64,000 bases of DNA from Pluralibacter sp. UBA7423 (GCA_002470465.1 DKMD01000025.1:186001-250000), one strand, 5' to 3'. Counted from the stretch's first letter, positions 7,880-19,572 are shown. Notes: generated by a model from the letters alone, not told the origin. A program made the numbers and translations.

Positions 7880-7906
7880 AAAAAATCCACGCCGCGGCGT
7901 GGATTA
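7878..7906 (-). terminator. terminator of ychF
   Basis: A near-perfect palindrome, AATCCACGCC/GGCGTGGATT, is followed on the minus strand by a run of eight T (A-run at 7878-7885 on the plus strand). It ends ychF and may also stop transcription from the LuxR-type gene. Confidence 0.8.
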
Positions 7907-7925
7907 TGTAAGGCAGGAACAAGGC

Positions 7926-9020
7926 TTAGACGTTGAACAGGAAGTTCATCACGTCGCCGTCTTTTACGATGTAGTCTTTGCCTTCAGCGCGCATTTTGCC
8001 GGCTTCTTTCGCGCCTTGCTCACCTTTGTAGGTAATGAAGTCTTCGAAAGCGATAGTCTGTGCGCGGATAAAACCTTTCTCGAAGTCGGTGTGGATTTTA
8101 CCGGCGGCCTGTGGGGCGGTCGCGCCGACAGGGATGGTCCACGCGCGCACTTCTTTCACGCCTGCGGTGAAGTAGGTTTGCAGATTCAGCAGTTCATAAC
8201 CGGCGCGGATCACGCGGTTCAGGCCCGGCTCTTCCAGACCCATTTCAGCCATGAATTCATCACGGTCGGCGTCGTCCAGCTCGGCGATATCGGACTCAAC
8301 TGCTGCACACACGGCAACGACAACAGAACCTTCAGCCGCGGCGATTTCGCGCACTTTGTCGAGGTACGGGTTGTTTTCAAAACCGTCTTCGTTGACGTTG
8401 GCAATGTACATGGTTGGCTTCAGGGTCAGGAAGCTCAGGTATTTGATCGCGGCTTTGTCTTCGTCAGTCAGGTTTTTCAGCGCGCGCAGCATACCGGCAT
8501 TTTCCAGCTGCGGCAGGCATTTTTCCAGTGCGGCCTGTTCGGCTTTGGCGTCTTTGTCGCCGCCTTTGGCTTTCTTCTGCACGCGGTGCAGAGCGCGTTC
8601 ACAGGTATCGAGGTCGGAGAGCGCCAGCTCGGTATTGATAACGTCAATATCGTCTGCCGGATCGACTTTGTTATTCACGTGGATGATGTTGTCGTTTTCA
8701 AAGCATCGCACCACGTGGCCGATTGCTTCGGTTTCACGGATGTTGGTCAGGAACTGGTTGCCGAGTCCTTCACCTTTGGACGCGCCTTTCACCAGACCGG
8801 CAATGTCGACGAATTCCATGGTGGTCGGCAGGATACGCTGCGGCTTAACGATCTCAGCCAGCGCATCGAGACGCGGATCGGGCATTGGCACGACACCGGT
8901 GTTCGGCTCGATGGTACAGAACGGGAAGTTAGCCGCTTCAATACCGGCTTTGGTGAGCGCGTTGAACAGGGTGGATTTGCCGACGTTAGGCAGACCGACG
9001 ATACCGCATTTAAATCCCAT
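7926..9020 (-). CDS. ychF: YchF, Obg-family ATPase/GTPase
   Basis: 364 residues starting [15 protein letters not shown]; four upstream in-frame residues were excluded because E. coli YchF starts at MGFKCG. The G1 loop GLPNVGKST (near residue 8), the G3 motif DIAGLVKGA, the G4-like NVNED and a C-terminal TGS domain (starting near [13 protein letters not shown]) are visible. YchF binds ATP rather than GTP in the family and acts on ribosomes and the oxidative stress response. It is co-oriented with pth, as in E. coli, with 115 bases between them. The type III genes lie just beyond its 3' end. Confidence 0.97.
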   Translation of the reverse strand: MGFKCGIVGLPNVGKSTLFNALTKAGIEAANFPFCTIEPNTGVVPMPDPRLDALAEIVKPQRILPTTMEFVDIAGLVKGASKGEGLGNQFLTNIRETEAIGHVVRCFENDNIIHVNNKVDPADDIDVINTELALSDLDTCERALHRVQKKAKGGDKDAKAEQAALEKCLPQLENAGMLRALKNLTDEDKAAIKYLSFLTLKPTMYIANVNEDGFENNPYLDKVREIAAAEGSVVVAVCAAVESDIAELDDADRDEFMAEMGLEEPGLNRVIRAGYELLNLQTYFTAGVKEVRAWTIPVGATAPQAAGKIHTDFEKGFIRAQTIAFEDFITYKGEQGAKEAGKMRAEGKDYIVKDGDVMNFLFNV

Positions 9021-9135
9021 GATGTAAATCACCTTAATCTTTGATAATCAACCTGTTGCGTTGAACAGATTGCAGAAAAGTAAACAACTTTGCCTATTAT
9101 ACACGGCGCAGGGCAAAATTGCCGCTCGCAGGGCG

Positions 9136-9720
9136 TTATTGTGCTTTAAAAGCGTGTAAGCGGTTGGTCGCTTTAGTCAGGCCGTCTTTCAGCCACACTT
9201 CGGTACAACGTACCGCTTCGTCAACCGCTTCGTCTATCAGCTTCTGTTCCGACAGCGGAGGCTTGCCCAGCACGAAGCCGACAACTTTGTTTTTATCGCC
9301 CGGATGGCCGATTCCCACGCGTAAGCGGTGAAAATTCGGGTTATTGCCGAGCTTGCTGATGATGTCCTTCAGGCCGTTATGGCCGCCGTGGCCGCCGCCG
9401 AGTTTAAACTTCGCGACGCCCGGTGGCAGATCGAGTTCGTCGTGTGCGACCAGAATCTCATCTGGCGCGATACGGAAGAATGTGGCCATGGCTGCCACGG
9501 CTTTGCCACTGAGATTCATAAAAGTCGTCGGTACCAACAGACGCACATCTTCGCCTGCCACGTTAATGCGTGAGGTATAGCCGAAGAACTTGCTCTCTTC
9601 GCGCAGCGGGGCGCGGAAACGATCGGCCAGTAAATCCACATACCAGGCCCCGGCGTTATGACGGGTCGCGGCATATTCCGCCCCCGGATTGGCGAGGCCG
9701 ACAATCAGTTTAATCGTCAC
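9136..9720 (-). CDS. pth: Peptidyl-tRNA hydrolase
   Basis: 194 residues from a GTG start at 9720 ([13 protein letters not shown] when translated), the same length as E. coli Pth; AGGAC lies seven bases upstream. The catalytic His and Asp positions are conserved in TRHNAGAW and HDELDLPPG, and the family signatures [12 protein letters not shown] and [12 protein letters not shown] are intact. The enzyme frees tRNA from stalled or dropped-off peptidyl-tRNA in the cytoplasm. Confidence 0.97.
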   Translation of the reverse strand: MTIKLIVGLANPGAEYAATRHNAGAWYVDLLADRFRAPLREESKFFGYTSRINVAGEDVRLLVPTTFMNLSGKAVAAMATFFRIAPDEILVAHDELDLPPGVAKFKLGGGHGGHNGLKDIISKLGNNPNFHRLRVGIGHPGDKNKVVGFVLGKPPLSEQKLIDEAVDEAVRCTEVWLKDGLTKATNRLHAFKAQ

Positions 9721-9892
9721 GTTTTTGTCCTGAGTGAGTCGATAGCTGGCGCGTAGTGTACTGTAATCGCGGCGGCAGACAAAATTCTGCAGGCCGAACG
9801 GCGCAGAGCGGATAGTCACCACCCTGAACCATTAGAATTGCATAGAGTTCAGCCGTTTATTTGTAAAGTTATGTTGCTTATATGTTCGCAAT

Positions 9893-9935
9893 TGTGATCG
9901 CTGACGCACTCAATGGCGGGAGTGTTGTCTATACT
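9893..9935 (+). promoter_or_regulatory. probable CRP-dependent promoter of ychH
   Basis: TATACT at 9930-9935 is a good -10 element without a recognisable -35. TGTGA at 9893-9897 with a weaker ACGCA half at 9904-9908 is centred near -41.5 of the inferred start, the class II CRP position. E. coli ychH is a known CRP target. Only one half-site is strong. Confidence 0.45.
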
Positions 9936-9990
9936 TTACACACAAGGACCAGGGGTATTCCCTGTCAACCCAAAGTTCCGGAGGTGACAT

Positions 9991-10266
9991 ATGAAACGCA
10001 GAAACGCTTCGCGACTCGGTAACGTGCTCATGGGTTTAGGGTTAGTCGTCATGGTCGGGGGAGTCGGTTACTCTATTTTAAACCAGCTTCCACAACTTAA
10101 CCTGCCGCAGTTTTTCGCGCATGGCGCGGTGCTGAGTATTTTCCTCGGTGCCGTTCTCTGGCTGGCGGGCGCCCGCGTTAGCGGTCATGAGCAGGTAAGC
10201 GACAGATACTGGTGGGTGCGCCATTACGACAAGCGCTGTCGTCGCGACAGTCACCGCCATAGCTAA
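9991..10266 (+). CDS. ychH: YchH, small inner-membrane stress protein
   Basis: 91 residues with GGAGG (9978-9982) before ATG 9991. There are two transmembrane helices: GNVLMGLGLVVMVGGVGYSI (about residues 10-29) and VLSIFLGAVLWLAGA (about 47-62). A His/Arg-rich cytoplasmic tail follows. In E. coli YchH is a stress-induced, CRP-controlled membrane protein of unknown activity. It is divergent from pth. Confidence 0.92.
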   Translation: MKRRNASRLGNVLMGLGLVVMVGGVGYSILNQLPQLNLPQFFAHGAVLSIFLGAVLWLAGARVSGHEQVSDRYWWVRHYDKRCRRDSHRHS

Positions 10267-10275
10267 GATTCACAG

Positions 10276-10300
10276 AACGGCTCCCGTGGGAGCCGTTTTC
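10276..10300 (+). terminator. bidirectional terminator between ychH and the acetyltransferase gene
   Basis: AACGGCTCCC and GGGAGCCGTT form a ten-base stem with TTTT on the plus side. The minus strand has a weaker T stretch. It lies directly after ychH and three bases before the convergent gene's stop. Confidence 0.75.
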
Positions 10301-10302
10301 AT

Positions 10303-10842
10303 TTACTGCCCGGATGAACCCAGGAAAGGGCGTAGATACATACCCACTGCTTTACTGTGATACGTCACGTTGTGCTCAAACCGAAAGCCAAAACGTTCAG
10401 CCAGATGAATGGAACGCTGATTTTCCTCATCAATGATACAGCACAGCGGCATGTTCACATTTCTGTCAGCCCATTGCAGCATCGCGTCCAGCGCTTCGGA
10501 GGCATAGCCTTTGCCGTGTACTTCTGGCGTGAGCGCCCAGCCGGCTTCCGGAAACGCCAGGGCAGGCGTCAGATCTCGCTTCGCGTCCTGTAGCCCAAAC
10601 GAGCCGATGTAACGGTCGGACTGTTTCTCAAACACGGCCCAGTATCCATACCCGAGCGCCTGCCAGTGACCGATATAGCGTAGAAGTCGGTTCCAGCTCG
10701 CTTCTGCACTTTGAGGCTCGCCACCGATAAACTTCACCACGCCAGGATCGGCCCAAAAGGCGGCCAGTGGAGCAAAATCATCCACGGTAAACTGCCGTAA
10801 AACCAGGCGTTCAGTTTCCAGTCGGGGGGCTTGAGTGAGCAT
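10303..10842 (-). CDS. GNAT N-acetyltransferase of the RimJ/RimL type
   Basis: 179 residues from the ATG at 10842, chosen because AAGG lies six bases before it; an ATG two codons earlier overlaps that site. Family marks are LETERLVLRQFTVDDF at the start, the acetyl-CoA loop region TPEVHGKGYASEAL (about residue 110) and the C-terminal NQRSIHLAERFGF motif. Such proteins move an acetyl group from acetyl-CoA to an amine, often a protein N-terminus or small molecule; the substrate cannot be read. The gene is not part of the E. coli K-12 order here, where ychH and dauA are neighbours, so it is a small insertion relative to that genome. Confidence 0.9.
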   Translation of the reverse strand: MLTQAPRLETERLVLRQFTVDDFAPLAAFWADPGVVKFIGGEPQSAEASWNRLLRYIGHWQALGYGYWAVFEKQSDRYIGSFGLQDAKRDLTPALAFPEAGWALTPEVHGKGYASEALDAMLQWADRNVNMPLCCIIDEENQRSIHLAERFGFRFEHNVTYHSKAVGMYLRPFLGSSGQ

Positions 10843-10866
10843 ATCCATCCTTCGCGATCCTGTTTA

Positions 10867-12573
10867 TTACGGCTGATGATTGCTGATATCGGCAAGCGCC
10901 GCATCACGATTCGGGTAAAACGACAAACGTCCCGCAATGGGCTGTACTCCCGCGCGGGCAAGAGTGCGTAGTGGCTGGAATTCAAGGTTCGATACGCGCA
11001 GTTCACAGCCATCCGGCAGACGACTGACGAAGCGCTGAAAAGCTTCCAAACCACCTGCATCCAGCACCGGAACCGCATCCCACTTCAGCACCACGATGCG
11101 TTTCCCTTCAATGCGCGACTGTAAATCGAGGAACACGCTTTCGGCTGCGGCGAAAAACAGAGGACCGATCACCCGAATAACCAGCACGTCGTCCGGCACC
11201 GCCACGTTCACCGGTGCGAGATGGGTCATTCTGGCGATTCGACGCATAAACAGCAGTGACGCCAGCACAATACCGACGCTGATGGCGATGACCATGTCAA
11301 ACAGCACCGTCAGCGACATGCAGATAAGCATCACCACGATGTCGTCTACTGGCGCACGGCGCAGCAGATTGATGACCTTGTGCGCCTCGCTCATGTTCCA
11401 CGCTACCATCAGCAGCAGAGCGGCCATTGCTGAAAGCGGCAACCAGGAGAGCAGTGGCGCCAGCACCAGCAGCGCCATGATCACCAGCACGGCGTGCAGG
11501 ACGGCTGAGACAGGCGAAGTGGCTCCGGCACGCACGTTGGCGGCTGAACGCGCAATGGCCGCGGTGGCGGTAATACCGCCAAAGAACGGCGCAATCATGT
11601 TGCCGAGGCCCTGGCCAATCAGCTCGTTATTGGCTTTATGGCGCGTGCCCGTCATGCCGTCCAGCACCACGGCGCACAGTAAAGACTCAATCGCGCCAAG
11701 CATCGCCATGGAAAATGCCGCAGGCAGCAGCGCCTGCAAGGAATCCCAGCTGAGCGTAAAGCCTGAGTCCGGCATGTTCCATGGCAAGACCAACTGAGGC
11801 AAAAGTTGCGGAATGCCGTTGCCCTGAGTGCCGTCGCTGAGTACATAGTGGAATTGCGAACCAATAGTGGCAACATCTCCACCGAGCAAATTGACCACGC
11901 CCATTACCGCACAGCCTGCCAGCAGGGCAGGCAGGTGACCCGGTAAGCGCAAACCCAGACGGGGCCAGAAAATCAGAATGCCCAGCGTGACGATGCCAAT
12001 GGCGGCATCGCCAGGATTCAGGCCCGGCAAAGCCATCACCAGCGCGCCGACTTTCTGCCAGAAATGTTCCGGCATATGCGCAATTTGCAGGCCAAAGAAG
12101 TCTTTGATCTGCATGGTGGCGATGGTGATGCCGATCCCGGAGGTGAAGCCGAGGGTGACGGAGATCGGGATGTACTCAATCAGGCGACCGAAGCGGGCTA
12201 AGCCGAATAACACCAGAAAGACGCCGGACATCAGCGTTGCCACCAACAGACCCGCCAGACCGAACTGCTGAGAAACCGGATAAAGAATGACGACAAAGGC
12301 GGCGGTGGGGCCGGACACGCTGTAGCGAGATCCCCCCGCCAGCGCAATCACAATCCCGGCTACGGCAGAGGTATAGAGGCCATATTGCGGTGCCACGCCG
12401 CTGCCGATGGCCAGCGCCATCGCCAGTGGAATGGCGATGATCCCGACGGTGATGCCGGCGATCAGGTCGCGGGTAAAGCGGCTAAGGGTGTATTTTTCTT
12501 TCCAACAGGCGTCGATAAGAGCGCGAAACGGCATGATATCTGCGAGTGTTGATCTGTTCACAGTGAGCTTCAT
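10867..12573 (-). CDS. dauA: DauA, SulP-family C4-dicarboxylate transporter with STAS domain
   Basis: 568 residues from ATG 12573; the start is uncertain because other in-frame starts lie at 12585 (ATG) and 12606 (TTG), and E. coli DauA starts about nine residues before the shared [15 protein letters not shown]. About 11-12 membrane helices run from [18 protein letters not shown] to about residue 430. The SulP signatures [11 protein letters not shown] and [13 protein letters not shown] are present. A cytoplasmic STAS domain follows ([30 protein letters not shown]). In E. coli DauA takes up succinate and other C4-dicarboxylates aerobically at low pH. Confidence 0.95.
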   Translation of the reverse strand: MKLTVNRSTLADIMPFRALIDACWKEKYTLSRFTRDLIAGITVGIIAIPLAMALAIGSGVAPQYGLYTSAVAGIVIALAGGSRYSVSGPTAAFVVILYPVSQQFGLAGLLVATLMSGVFLVLFGLARFGRLIEYIPISVTLGFTSGIGITIATMQIKDFFGLQIAHMPEHFWQKVGALVMALPGLNPGDAAIGIVTLGILIFWPRLGLRLPGHLPALLAGCAVMGVVNLLGGDVATIGSQFHYVLSDGTQGNGIPQLLPQLVLPWNMPDSGFTLSWDSLQALLPAAFSMAMLGAIESLLCAVVLDGMTGTRHKANNELIGQGLGNMIAPFFGGITATAAIARSAANVRAGATSPVSAVLHAVLVIMALLVLAPLLSWLPLSAMAALLLMVAWNMSEAHKVINLLRRAPVDDIVVMLICMSLTVLFDMVIAISVGIVLASLLFMRRIARMTHLAPVNVAVPDDVLVIRVIGPLFFAAAESVFLDLQSRIEGKRIVVLKWDAVPVLDAGGLEAFQRFVSRLPDGCELRVSNLEFQPLRTLARAGVQPIAGRLSFYPNRDAALADISNHQP

Positions 12574-12645
12574 CCCTATGCGCATCATTTGTCGAATGGA
12601 TGGCAAATGAAGGAGGCATTAGTCATACAAAACGGTTAATAACAT

Positions 12646-12669
12646 AAAAAAACCCGCCGCAGCGGGTTT
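12646..12669 (-). terminator. terminator of prs
   Basis: AAACCCGC (12650-12657) pairs with GCGGGTTT (12662-12669), followed on the minus strand by a run of T. Confidence 0.85.
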
Positions 12670-12685
12670 CTTGTACCGGGTTCAA

Positions 12686-13717
<1,032 letters not shown>

Positions 13718-13767
13718 TTAATGAGCACGATGCAACGTCTGGAACGGGGTGACGTTGTCACCGAAAC

Positions 13768-14628
13768 TCAGTCTGCTCCTTCGATGGTGTGCATTAACGG
13801 TGAAACGTTCACACCGCGGGCGATAAAGCCCTGCAGCCATTCCGGGGCTTGCTCAAGCACCTGGCGGGCAGCGGATTCGGTGTCAAATTCAGCAAACACA
13901 CAGGCCCCTGTGCCAGTCAGGCGCGACGGGGCGTATTCTAACAGCCAGGAAAGCGCGGCATCAACCTTACGAAATCGTTTTCTTGCGATAACCTCGCAAT
14001 CGTTGCTGAATTCACATTTTAGTAACGTTTCAATTGACCTGCGCGGTGAATTTCTGGGCAATTCCGGATCGTTAAAGATAACCGGGGTAGGAATGCTCTC
14101 GCCCGGATGCGCCACCAGGTACCATTTTTCCGGCACCGTGACCGGCGTGAGCAGCTCGCCAACGCCTTCAGCAAAGGCGGCATGGCCCCGCACAAACACC
14201 GGCACGTCCGCGCCTAGCGTCAGACCAAGCACCGCAAGTTCATCGGCGGAAAGCCCGCAGCGCCATAGATGATTTAATGCAACCAACACCGTTGCGGCAT
14301 TCGATGAGCCACCGCCCAGCCCGCCGCCCATCGGCAAACGTTTATCGATGCTGATATCTGCGCCCACGCCTTCCGCCAGACGCCCGCTGTCTGCCGCCGC
14401 TTTCATCAGCAGGCGCGCGGCCCGCACGATCAGATTTTGTTCGTCAGGTACGCCCTCAACGGGCGTTAGCAGCCGAATATCACCATCGTTGCGCACATCA
14501 ATGGTTATTGTGTCGCCATAATCCAGAAACTGGAACAGCGTCTGCAACGTGTGATAGCCATCGGCACGCTGGCCGGTGATATAGAGAAAAAGGTTCAGCT
14601 TCGCCGGGGAGGGCCAACGGGTGCTCAT
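13768..14628 (-). CDS. ispE: 4-diphosphocytidyl-2-C-methyl-D-erythritol kinase
   Basis: 286 residues of the GHMP kinase family. The ATP loop [14 protein letters not shown] and the N-terminal [13 protein letters not shown] with catalytic Lys are present, as is the C-terminal [14 protein letters not shown]. The enzyme phosphorylates CDP-methylerythritol in the MEP pathway for isoprenoids. The start overlaps the lolB stop by four bases. Confidence 0.97.
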   Translation of the reverse strand: MSTRWPSPAKLNLFLYITGQRADGYHTLQTLFQFLDYGDTITIDVRNDGDIRLLTPVEGVPDEQNLIVRAARLLMKAAADSGRLAEGVGADISIDKRLPMGGGLGGGSSNAATVLVALNHLWRCGLSADELAVLGLTLGADVPVFVRGHAAFAEGVGELLTPVTVPEKWYLVAHPGESIPTPVIFNDPELPRNSPRRSIETLLKCEFSNDCEVIARKRFRKVDAALSWLLEYAPSRLTGTGACVFAEFDTESAARQVLEQAPEWLQGFIARGVNVSPLMHTIEGAD

Positions 14629-15242
14629 TTAACGATCCAGCTATCCATTTTGAGTTTGATGCGCTCGCTGCCTTCGGTCAGCTCCATGTTTGACGGCAGG
14701 GAGGGTTTGCTGTTGCTGTCGTAGCCGCTGTACACCACCTTCCAGGTTTTACCGTTCTGGGTATAGTTCAGCTCGCTCAGGCGCGCCTGGTCGTCGAGCT
14801 TATAGTCGGTGGCATCGCCCGGCAGGCCGAGGATCCACTGGCGCAGGCTGTTGAGCGGAATTGGCATCCCGGTGAGTTTGCCAATCATCTCTTCGGCATC
14901 GGTTGAGGTGTAGGACTGGCCTTTGTTATCAATCAGCGTCACGCTGCCCGGGCTCGCGGTAAGCGAAAGCTCGGTGCTGCCCAGCGGGTTGGTGAGCAGA
15001 AGACGGTAGTTATCTTTGCCGGTTTGCTGCCAAAAGAAGCGGGCATACACTTTCTGCTCATCGTTCAGGAAGGCGAACGCGCCACGGGTCTGATACTGGC
15101 TGAGCTGACGCACTTCCTGCTGATGCTGCTGCCACTGTGGGGAGTCCGGGCTTTTACCCGGGCCTTTCGGCGCATTAATGGAGCAGGCGGAAAGAACCAG
15201 CGCTGCCAGCGGCATCAGGCGTAAAACAGAGGTCAGCTTCAT
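14625..15242 (-). CDS. lolB: Outer-membrane lipoprotein LolB
   Basis: 205 residues. A lipoprotein signal peptide with lipobox LSAC gives mature Cys at about residue 20; the next residue is Ser, not Asp, consistent with outer-membrane sorting. LolB receives lipoproteins from periplasmic LolA and inserts them in the outer membrane. It is the first gene of the lolB-ispE(-prs) minus-strand group and divergent from hemA. Confidence 0.96.
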   Translation of the reverse strand: MKLTSVLRLMPLAALVLSACSINAPKGPGKSPDSPQWQQHQQEVRQLSQYQTRGAFAFLNDEQKVYARFFWQQTGKDNYRLLLTNPLGSTELSLTASPGSVTLIDNKGQSYTSTDAEEMIGKLTGMPIPLNSLRQWILGLPGDATDYKLDDQARLSELNYTQNGKTWKVVYSGYDSNSKPSLPSNMELTEGSERIKLKMDSWIVK

Positions 15243-15365
15243 TGAAAATCCTTGAGTTGCGTTGCAGTTATCACCGTCAATGCTAGCGCCGCCTGCGGGC
15301 AGCGTCTACGTTCAAGTTGTCCCAAATCATAATATTACCGATTACTCCGAAAGGGGGCCGTCTCT

Positions 15366-15393
15366 TTTATTGACCTTGCGCATCCTGTATGAT
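15366..15393 (+). promoter_or_regulatory. likely hemA promoter
   Basis: TATGAT (15388-15393) is preceded at 16 bases by TTTATT (15366-15371). It lies 44 bases before the hemA start in the 195-base lolB-hemA gap. Confidence 0.4.
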
Positions 15394-15437
15394 GCGCTCA
15401 GACTAACCTTATCAACGCTGGTACTACTCCTGCATTC

Positions 15438-16694
15438 ATGACGCTCCTGGCACTAGGCATTAACCACAAAACCGCACCGGTTGCGCTGCGAGAACGCGTT
15501 GCGTTTTCGCCCGATACGCTCGATCTGGCGCTGGAAAGTCTTCTGTCCCAGCCGATGGTGCAGGGCGGTGTGGTGCTGTCGACGTGTAACCGCACGGAGC
15601 TTTACCTCAGCGTTGAAGAACAGGAAAACCTGCAGGAATCGCTCATCCGCTGGCTGTGCGATTATCATCAGCTGAATGAAGAGGACCTGCGCCAGAGCCT
15701 CTACTGGCACCAGGATAATGACGCGGTCAGCCATCTGATGCGCGTGGCGAGCGGCCTGGATTCCTTGATTCTGGGCGAACCGCAGATCCTCGGACAGGTC
15801 AAAAAAGCTTTTGCCGATTCCAGCCGCGGCCATCTTAACGTCAGCGAGCTGGAACGCATGTTCCAGAAATCCTTCTCCGTCGCCAAGCGCGTGCGCACGG
15901 AAACCGATATCGGCGCCAGCGCCGTGTCCGTTGCTTTTGCTGCCTGTACTCTGGCGCGTCAAATCTTTGAATCCCTGTCGTCGGTGACCGTATTACTGGT
16001 GGGCGCCGGGGAAACTATCGAGCTGGTTGCACGTCATCTGCGTGAACATCGGGTCAAAAAAATGCTGATCGCTAACCGAACCCGCGAACGTGCACAGGTG
16101 CTTGCCGACGAAGTGGGCGCGGAGGTTATTGCGCTGAGCGACGTCGATGAGCGCCTGAAAGAGGCCGATATTATCATCAGCTCCACCGCCAGCCCGCTGC
16201 CGATTATCGGCAAAGGCATGGTCGAGCGCGCCCTGAAAGCGCGCCGCAATCAGCCGATGCTGCTGGTGGATATCGCCGTGCCGCGCGACGTGGAACCGGA
16301 AGTCGGCAAGCTTGCCAACGCCTATCTCTACAGCGTGGACGATCTGCAAAACATCATTCAGCACAACCTGGCGCAGCGCAAAGCCGCCGCTCAGCAGGCT
16401 GAAACGATCGTCGAGCAGGAAACCAGTGAGTTTATGGCCTGGCTGCGTGCGCAAAGCGTCAGCGAGACCATTCGTGAATACCGCTCGCAGGCCGATCTGG
16501 TGCGTGATGAGCTCACCAGCCGGGCGCTGGCCGCGTTACAGCAGGGCGGAGACGCCGAAGCCATTATGCAGGATCTGGCGCGTAAGCTGACCAACCGCCT
16601 GATCCACACGCCAACGAAATCACTTCAGCAGGCTGCCCGTGACGGGGACGATGAACGCCTGAATATTCTGCGCGACAGCCTCGGGCTGGAGTAG
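15438..16694 (+). CDS. hemA: Glutamyl-tRNA reductase
   Basis: 418 residues. The catalytic Cys50 is in [11 protein letters not shown], the NADPH-binding region is [17 protein letters not shown] (about 180-200), and a helical dimer domain forms the C-terminus. It reduces glutamyl-tRNA to glutamate-1-semialdehyde, the first step of tetrapyrrole synthesis. The N-terminal [11 protein letters not shown], which in Salmonella and E. coli is the site of heme-dependent proteolysis, is identical, so the same control is likely. prfA follows after 42 bases. Confidence 0.98.
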   Translation: MTLLALGINHKTAPVALRERVAFSPDTLDLALESLLSQPMVQGGVVLSTCNRTELYLSVEEQENLQESLIRWLCDYHQLNEEDLRQSLYWHQDNDAVSHLMRVASGLDSLILGEPQILGQVKKAFADSSRGHLNVSELERMFQKSFSVAKRVRTETDIGASAVSVAFAACTLARQIFESLSSVTVLLVGAGETIELVARHLREHRVKKMLIANRTRERAQVLADEVGAEVIALSDVDERLKEADIIISSTASPLPIIGKGMVERALKARRNQPMLLVDIAVPRDVEPEVGKLANAYLYSVDDLQNIIQHNLAQRKAAAQQAETIVEQETSEFMAWLRAQSVSETIREYRSQADLVRDELTSRALAALQQGGDAEAIMQDLARKLTNRLIHTPTKSLQQAARDGDDERLNILRDSLGLE

Positions 16695-16736
16695 CGCTGC
16701 TCTCTCAAATTCTTATTACAGGGTGAATTCACGCCT

Positions 16737-17819
16737 ATGAAGCCGTCTATTGTTGCCAAACTGGAAGCGCTGCACGAGCGCCATGAAGAAGTCCAGGCGC
16801 TGCTGGGAGATGCCAGCACCATCGCCGACCAGGAGCGTTTTCGTGCCTTATCAAAAGAGTACGCGCAGCTGAGCGACGTGGCGAAATGTTTTACCGACTG
16901 GCAACAGGTGCAGGAAGACATTGAAACCGCGCAAATGATGCTGGACGACCCGGAAATGCGCGAAATGGCGCAGGAAGAGTTACAGGAAGCCAAAACCAAA
17001 GGCGAACAGCTGGAGCAGGATCTTCAGGTTCTGCTGCTGCCAAAAGACCCGGACGACGAACGTAATGCGTTTGTAGAAGTGCGCGCAGGAACAGGCGGAG
17101 ATGAAGCGGCGCTGTTTGCCGGAGATCTGTTCCGCATGTACACCCGCTATGCAGAATCTCGCCGCTGGCGCGTGGAGATCCTGAGCGCCAACGAAGGCGA
17201 ACACGGTGGCTTTAAAGAAGTGATTGCCAAAATCAGCGGCGACGGTGTTTACGGTCGCCTGAAGTTTGAGTCCGGCGGTCATCGCGTGCAGCGCGTCCCG
17301 GCCACGGAATCGCAGGGTCGTATTCACACTTCTGCCTGTACCGTCGCGGTTATGCCGGAGCTACCTGAAGCGGAGATGCCGGACATCAACCCGGCCGATC
17401 TCCGTATTGATACCTTCCGCTCCTCCGGTGCGGGCGGCCAGCACGTAAACACCACCGATTCCGCCATTCGTATTACCCACCTGCCGACCGGCATTGTGGT
17501 GGAGTGCCAGGACGAACGTTCGCAGCATAAAAACAAAGCGAAAGCGCTCTCGGTACTGGGTTCACGTATCCGCGCGGCTGAAATCGCCAAGCGCCAGCAG
17601 GCGGAAGCCTCTGAGCGCCGCAACCTGCTCGGCAGCGGCGATCGCAGCGATCGTAACCGCACCTACAACTTCCCGCAGGGTCGCGTTACCGACCACCGCA
17701 TCAACGTCACGCTGTACCGTCTTGATGAAGTGATGGAAGGCAAACTCGACATGCTAATCGAACCGATCGTCCAGGAATACCAGGCCGATCAGCTGGCGGC
17801 GCTGTCCGATCAGGAATGA
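16737..17819 (+). CDS. prfA: Peptide chain release factor 1
   Basis: 360 residues. The stop-codon recognition tripeptide PAT (in [13 protein letters not shown]) and the catalytic GGQ (in [15 protein letters not shown], near 233-235) are present. RF1 reads UAA and UAG and triggers peptide release. The gene overlaps the start of prmC, whose product methylates the GGQ glutamine. Confidence 0.98.
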   Translation: MKPSIVAKLEALHERHEEVQALLGDASTIADQERFRALSKEYAQLSDVAKCFTDWQQVQEDIETAQMMLDDPEMREMAQEELQEAKTKGEQLEQDLQVLLLPKDPDDERNAFVEVRAGTGGDEAALFAGDLFRMYTRYAESRRWRVEILSANEGEHGGFKEVIAKISGDGVYGRLKFESGGHRVQRVPATESQGRIHTSACTVAVMPELPEAEMPDINPADLRIDTFRSSGAGGQHVNTTDSAIRITHLPTGIVVECQDERSQHKNKAKALSVLGSRIRAAEIAKRQQAEASERRNLLGSGDRSDRNRTYNFPQGRVTDHRINVTLYRLDEVMEGKLDMLIEPIVQEYQADQLAALSDQE

Positions 17820-18655
17820 TGAATTTTAAGCAGTGGCTGATTCAGGCGATTGAGCGTCTCGCAAAAAGCGAAAGTCCGCGCCGCGATGCGGAGATTTTAC
17901 TCGGCTTTGTGACGGGCAAAACGCGCACCTTCATTCTGGCGTTCGATGAAACGAACTTAACCGCTGAAGAGAGCGAGCGGCTGGAAGCGTTGCTGGCGCG
18001 CCGGGCGAGCGGTGAACCCGTTGCCCATCTGGTCGGCATGCGCGAGTTCTGGTCGCTGCCGCTGGAAGTTTCCGCGGCGACGCTTATCCCGCGTCCGGAC
18101 ACCGAATGTCTGGTGGAGCAGGCGCTGGCGCGTTTGCCTGATGCATCCTGCGAAATCCTGGATTTGGGCACCGGTACCGGCGCGATCGCGCTGGCGCTGG
18201 CGAGTGAACGGCCGGATTGCCGGGTAACGGCGGTGGATTTTGTGGCCGAAGCCGTGGCGCTGGCAAAACGCAATGCGTTAAGCCTGAATATCGACAATGT
18301 GACGATTACCCAAAGCAACTGGTTCAGCGCGCTCGAAGGGCAGACGTTTGGCATGATTGTCAGCAATCCGCCCTACATCGACGCTGAAGATCCGCATCTT
18401 GGCGAAGGCGACGTGCGCTTTGAGCCTCTGAGCGCGCTGGTGGCGCCTGATGAAGGGCTTGCCGATCTTGCGCATATTATCCGTGCAGGAAAGCGCTTTC
18501 TGCTGCCCGGCGGCTGGATGCTGCTGGAACATGGCTGGAAGCAGGGCGAGGCGGTTCGCGAGCTTTATCAGCAGGCCGGTTACGATGAGGTGGAAACCTG
18601 CCGTGACTATGGCGGAAACGAGCGCTTAACGGTGGGGAGACGGAATGCTGACTGA
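17819..18655 (+). CDS. prmC: Release factor glutamine N5-methyltransferase
   Basis: 278 residues from ATG 17819; an ATG three bases earlier is also possible. It overlaps the prfA stop by one base, so translation is coupled. The AdoMet-binding motif LDLGTGTGAIALAL and the catalytic NPPY (VSNPPYID) are visible, and an N-terminal helical domain binds the release factor. It methylates the Gln of the GGQ motif in RF1 and RF2. Confidence 0.97.
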   Translation: MNFKQWLIQAIERLAKSESPRRDAEILLGFVTGKTRTFILAFDETNLTAEESERLEALLARRASGEPVAHLVGMREFWSLPLEVSAATLIPRPDTECLVEQALARLPDASCEILDLGTGTGAIALALASERPDCRVTAVDFVAEAVALAKRNALSLNIDNVTITQSNWFSALEGQTFGMIVSNPPYIDAEDPHLGEGDVRFEPLSALVAPDEGLADLAHIIRAGKRFLLPGGWMLLEHGWKQGEAVRELYQQAGYDEVETCRDYGGNERLTVGRRNAD

Positions 18656-18737
18656 AAGCCCGTTTAGCGTTATTATTAGCATCATTTTGAAGTCATCAGG
18701 TTGCCATTCAGCAACACGCAGTTGGGGTAGGTCATGA
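18645..18737 (+). pseudogene. probable internal-deletion scar of sirB2 (ychQ)
   Basis: In E. coli and Salmonella sirB2, about 130 codons, lies between prmC and sirB1. Here only 78 bases separate them. A frame starts at ATG 18645 (MLTESPFSVIISII, hydrophobic like the SirB2 start). In another frame the bases just before sirB1 read IRLPFSNTQLG-stop (stop at 18728-18730), resembling the SirB2 C-terminus (IKL...LLG-stop). Both ends thus seem to survive out of frame with the middle gone. Similarity was judged from memory of the family. Confidence 0.45.
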
Positions 18738-19543
18738 GGTCATTAGCGGATTTTGAATTTAACAAAGCACCTTTGTGCGACGGTATGATCCTCATCTCTG
18801 AACTGATTCGTGACGATTTCCAGGCTCAGTACGTGATTGACGAGCTGGAACAGCTGGTCAGCCTGGCGCAGGAGGAAATCAGCCCTTCCTGGACGGAAAC
18901 CCGGCAGGTTGAACGTCTGATTGAGCTGTTCTACGGCGAGTGGGGCTTTAGCTCCGCCCACGGTATTTACCGTCTTTCTGACGCGCTGTGGCTCGATAAA
19001 GTGCTGAAAAACCGTGAAGGCAGTGCGGTCTCGCTCGGCGCTATCATGCTGTGGGTGGCCCGTCGTCTTTCAATTCCGATGATGCCGGTGATTTTCCCGA
19101 CTCAGCTCCTGCTGCGCGCCGATGTTGAAACCGGCGAAATGTGGCTCATTAATCCTTTCACCGGCGATACCCTGGATGAGCACACGCTGGAAGTATGGCT
19201 GAAGGGTAATATCAGCCCGGTGGCCGAACTCTTTAACGAAGATCTGGATGAGGCGGATAACTCAGAAGTGATCCGCAAGCTGCTCGACACCCTGAAATCT
19301 GCCCTGATGGAAGAGCGGCAGATGGAGCTGGCGCTGCGCGTCAGCGAAGCGCTGCTGCAGTTTAATCCGGAAGACCCTTATGAAATCCGCGATCGCGGCC
19401 TGATCTACGCTCAGCTGGAGTGCGAACATGTTGCGCTCAGCGATCTGAGCTATTTCGTGGAGCAGTGCCCTGAAGATCCGATCAGCGAAATCATTCGCGC
19501 GCAGATCAACAGCATCGCGAGCAAACACATAACCTTGCATTAA
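18734..19543 (+). CDS. sirB1: SirB1 (YchA), transglutaminase-like/TPR protein
   Basis: 269 residues. The N-terminal SirB1-type transglutaminase-like fold is seen in GSAVSLGAIMLWVARRLSIPMMPVI and in the GEMWLINPFTGD strand. Two TPR-like helices follow (ALRVSEALLQFNPEDPYEIRDRGLIY). The usual catalytic Cys of transglutaminases is replaced in the family by Ser (AVSLGA), as here. Its activity is unknown; Salmonella sirB was found as a multicopy effector of SPI-1 expression. The start ATG overlaps the TGA of the sirB2 remnant frame. Confidence 0.93.
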   Translation: MRSLADFEFNKAPLCDGMILISELIRDDFQAQYVIDELEQLVSLAQEEISPSWTETRQVERLIELFYGEWGFSSAHGIYRLSDALWLDKVLKNREGSAVSLGAIMLWVARRLSIPMMPVIFPTQLLLRADVETGEMWLINPFTGDTLDEHTLEVWLKGNISPVAELFNEDLDEADNSEVIRKLLDTLKSALMEERQMELALRVSEALLQFNPEDPYEIRDRGLIYAQLECEHVALSDLSYFVEQCPEDPISEIIRAQINSIASKHITLH

Positions 19544-19572
19544 CCGGAAAGAATCCGATTAACCCCTGATAA

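Noticed and set aside
7818-9044. A 408-codon open frame antisense to ychF
   Set aside because: Fully covered by the highly conserved ychF; the product is His/Phe-rich nonsense.
9823-9990. Small gene between pth and ychH
   Set aside because: Only promoter-like elements are visible; short frames have no ribosome site.
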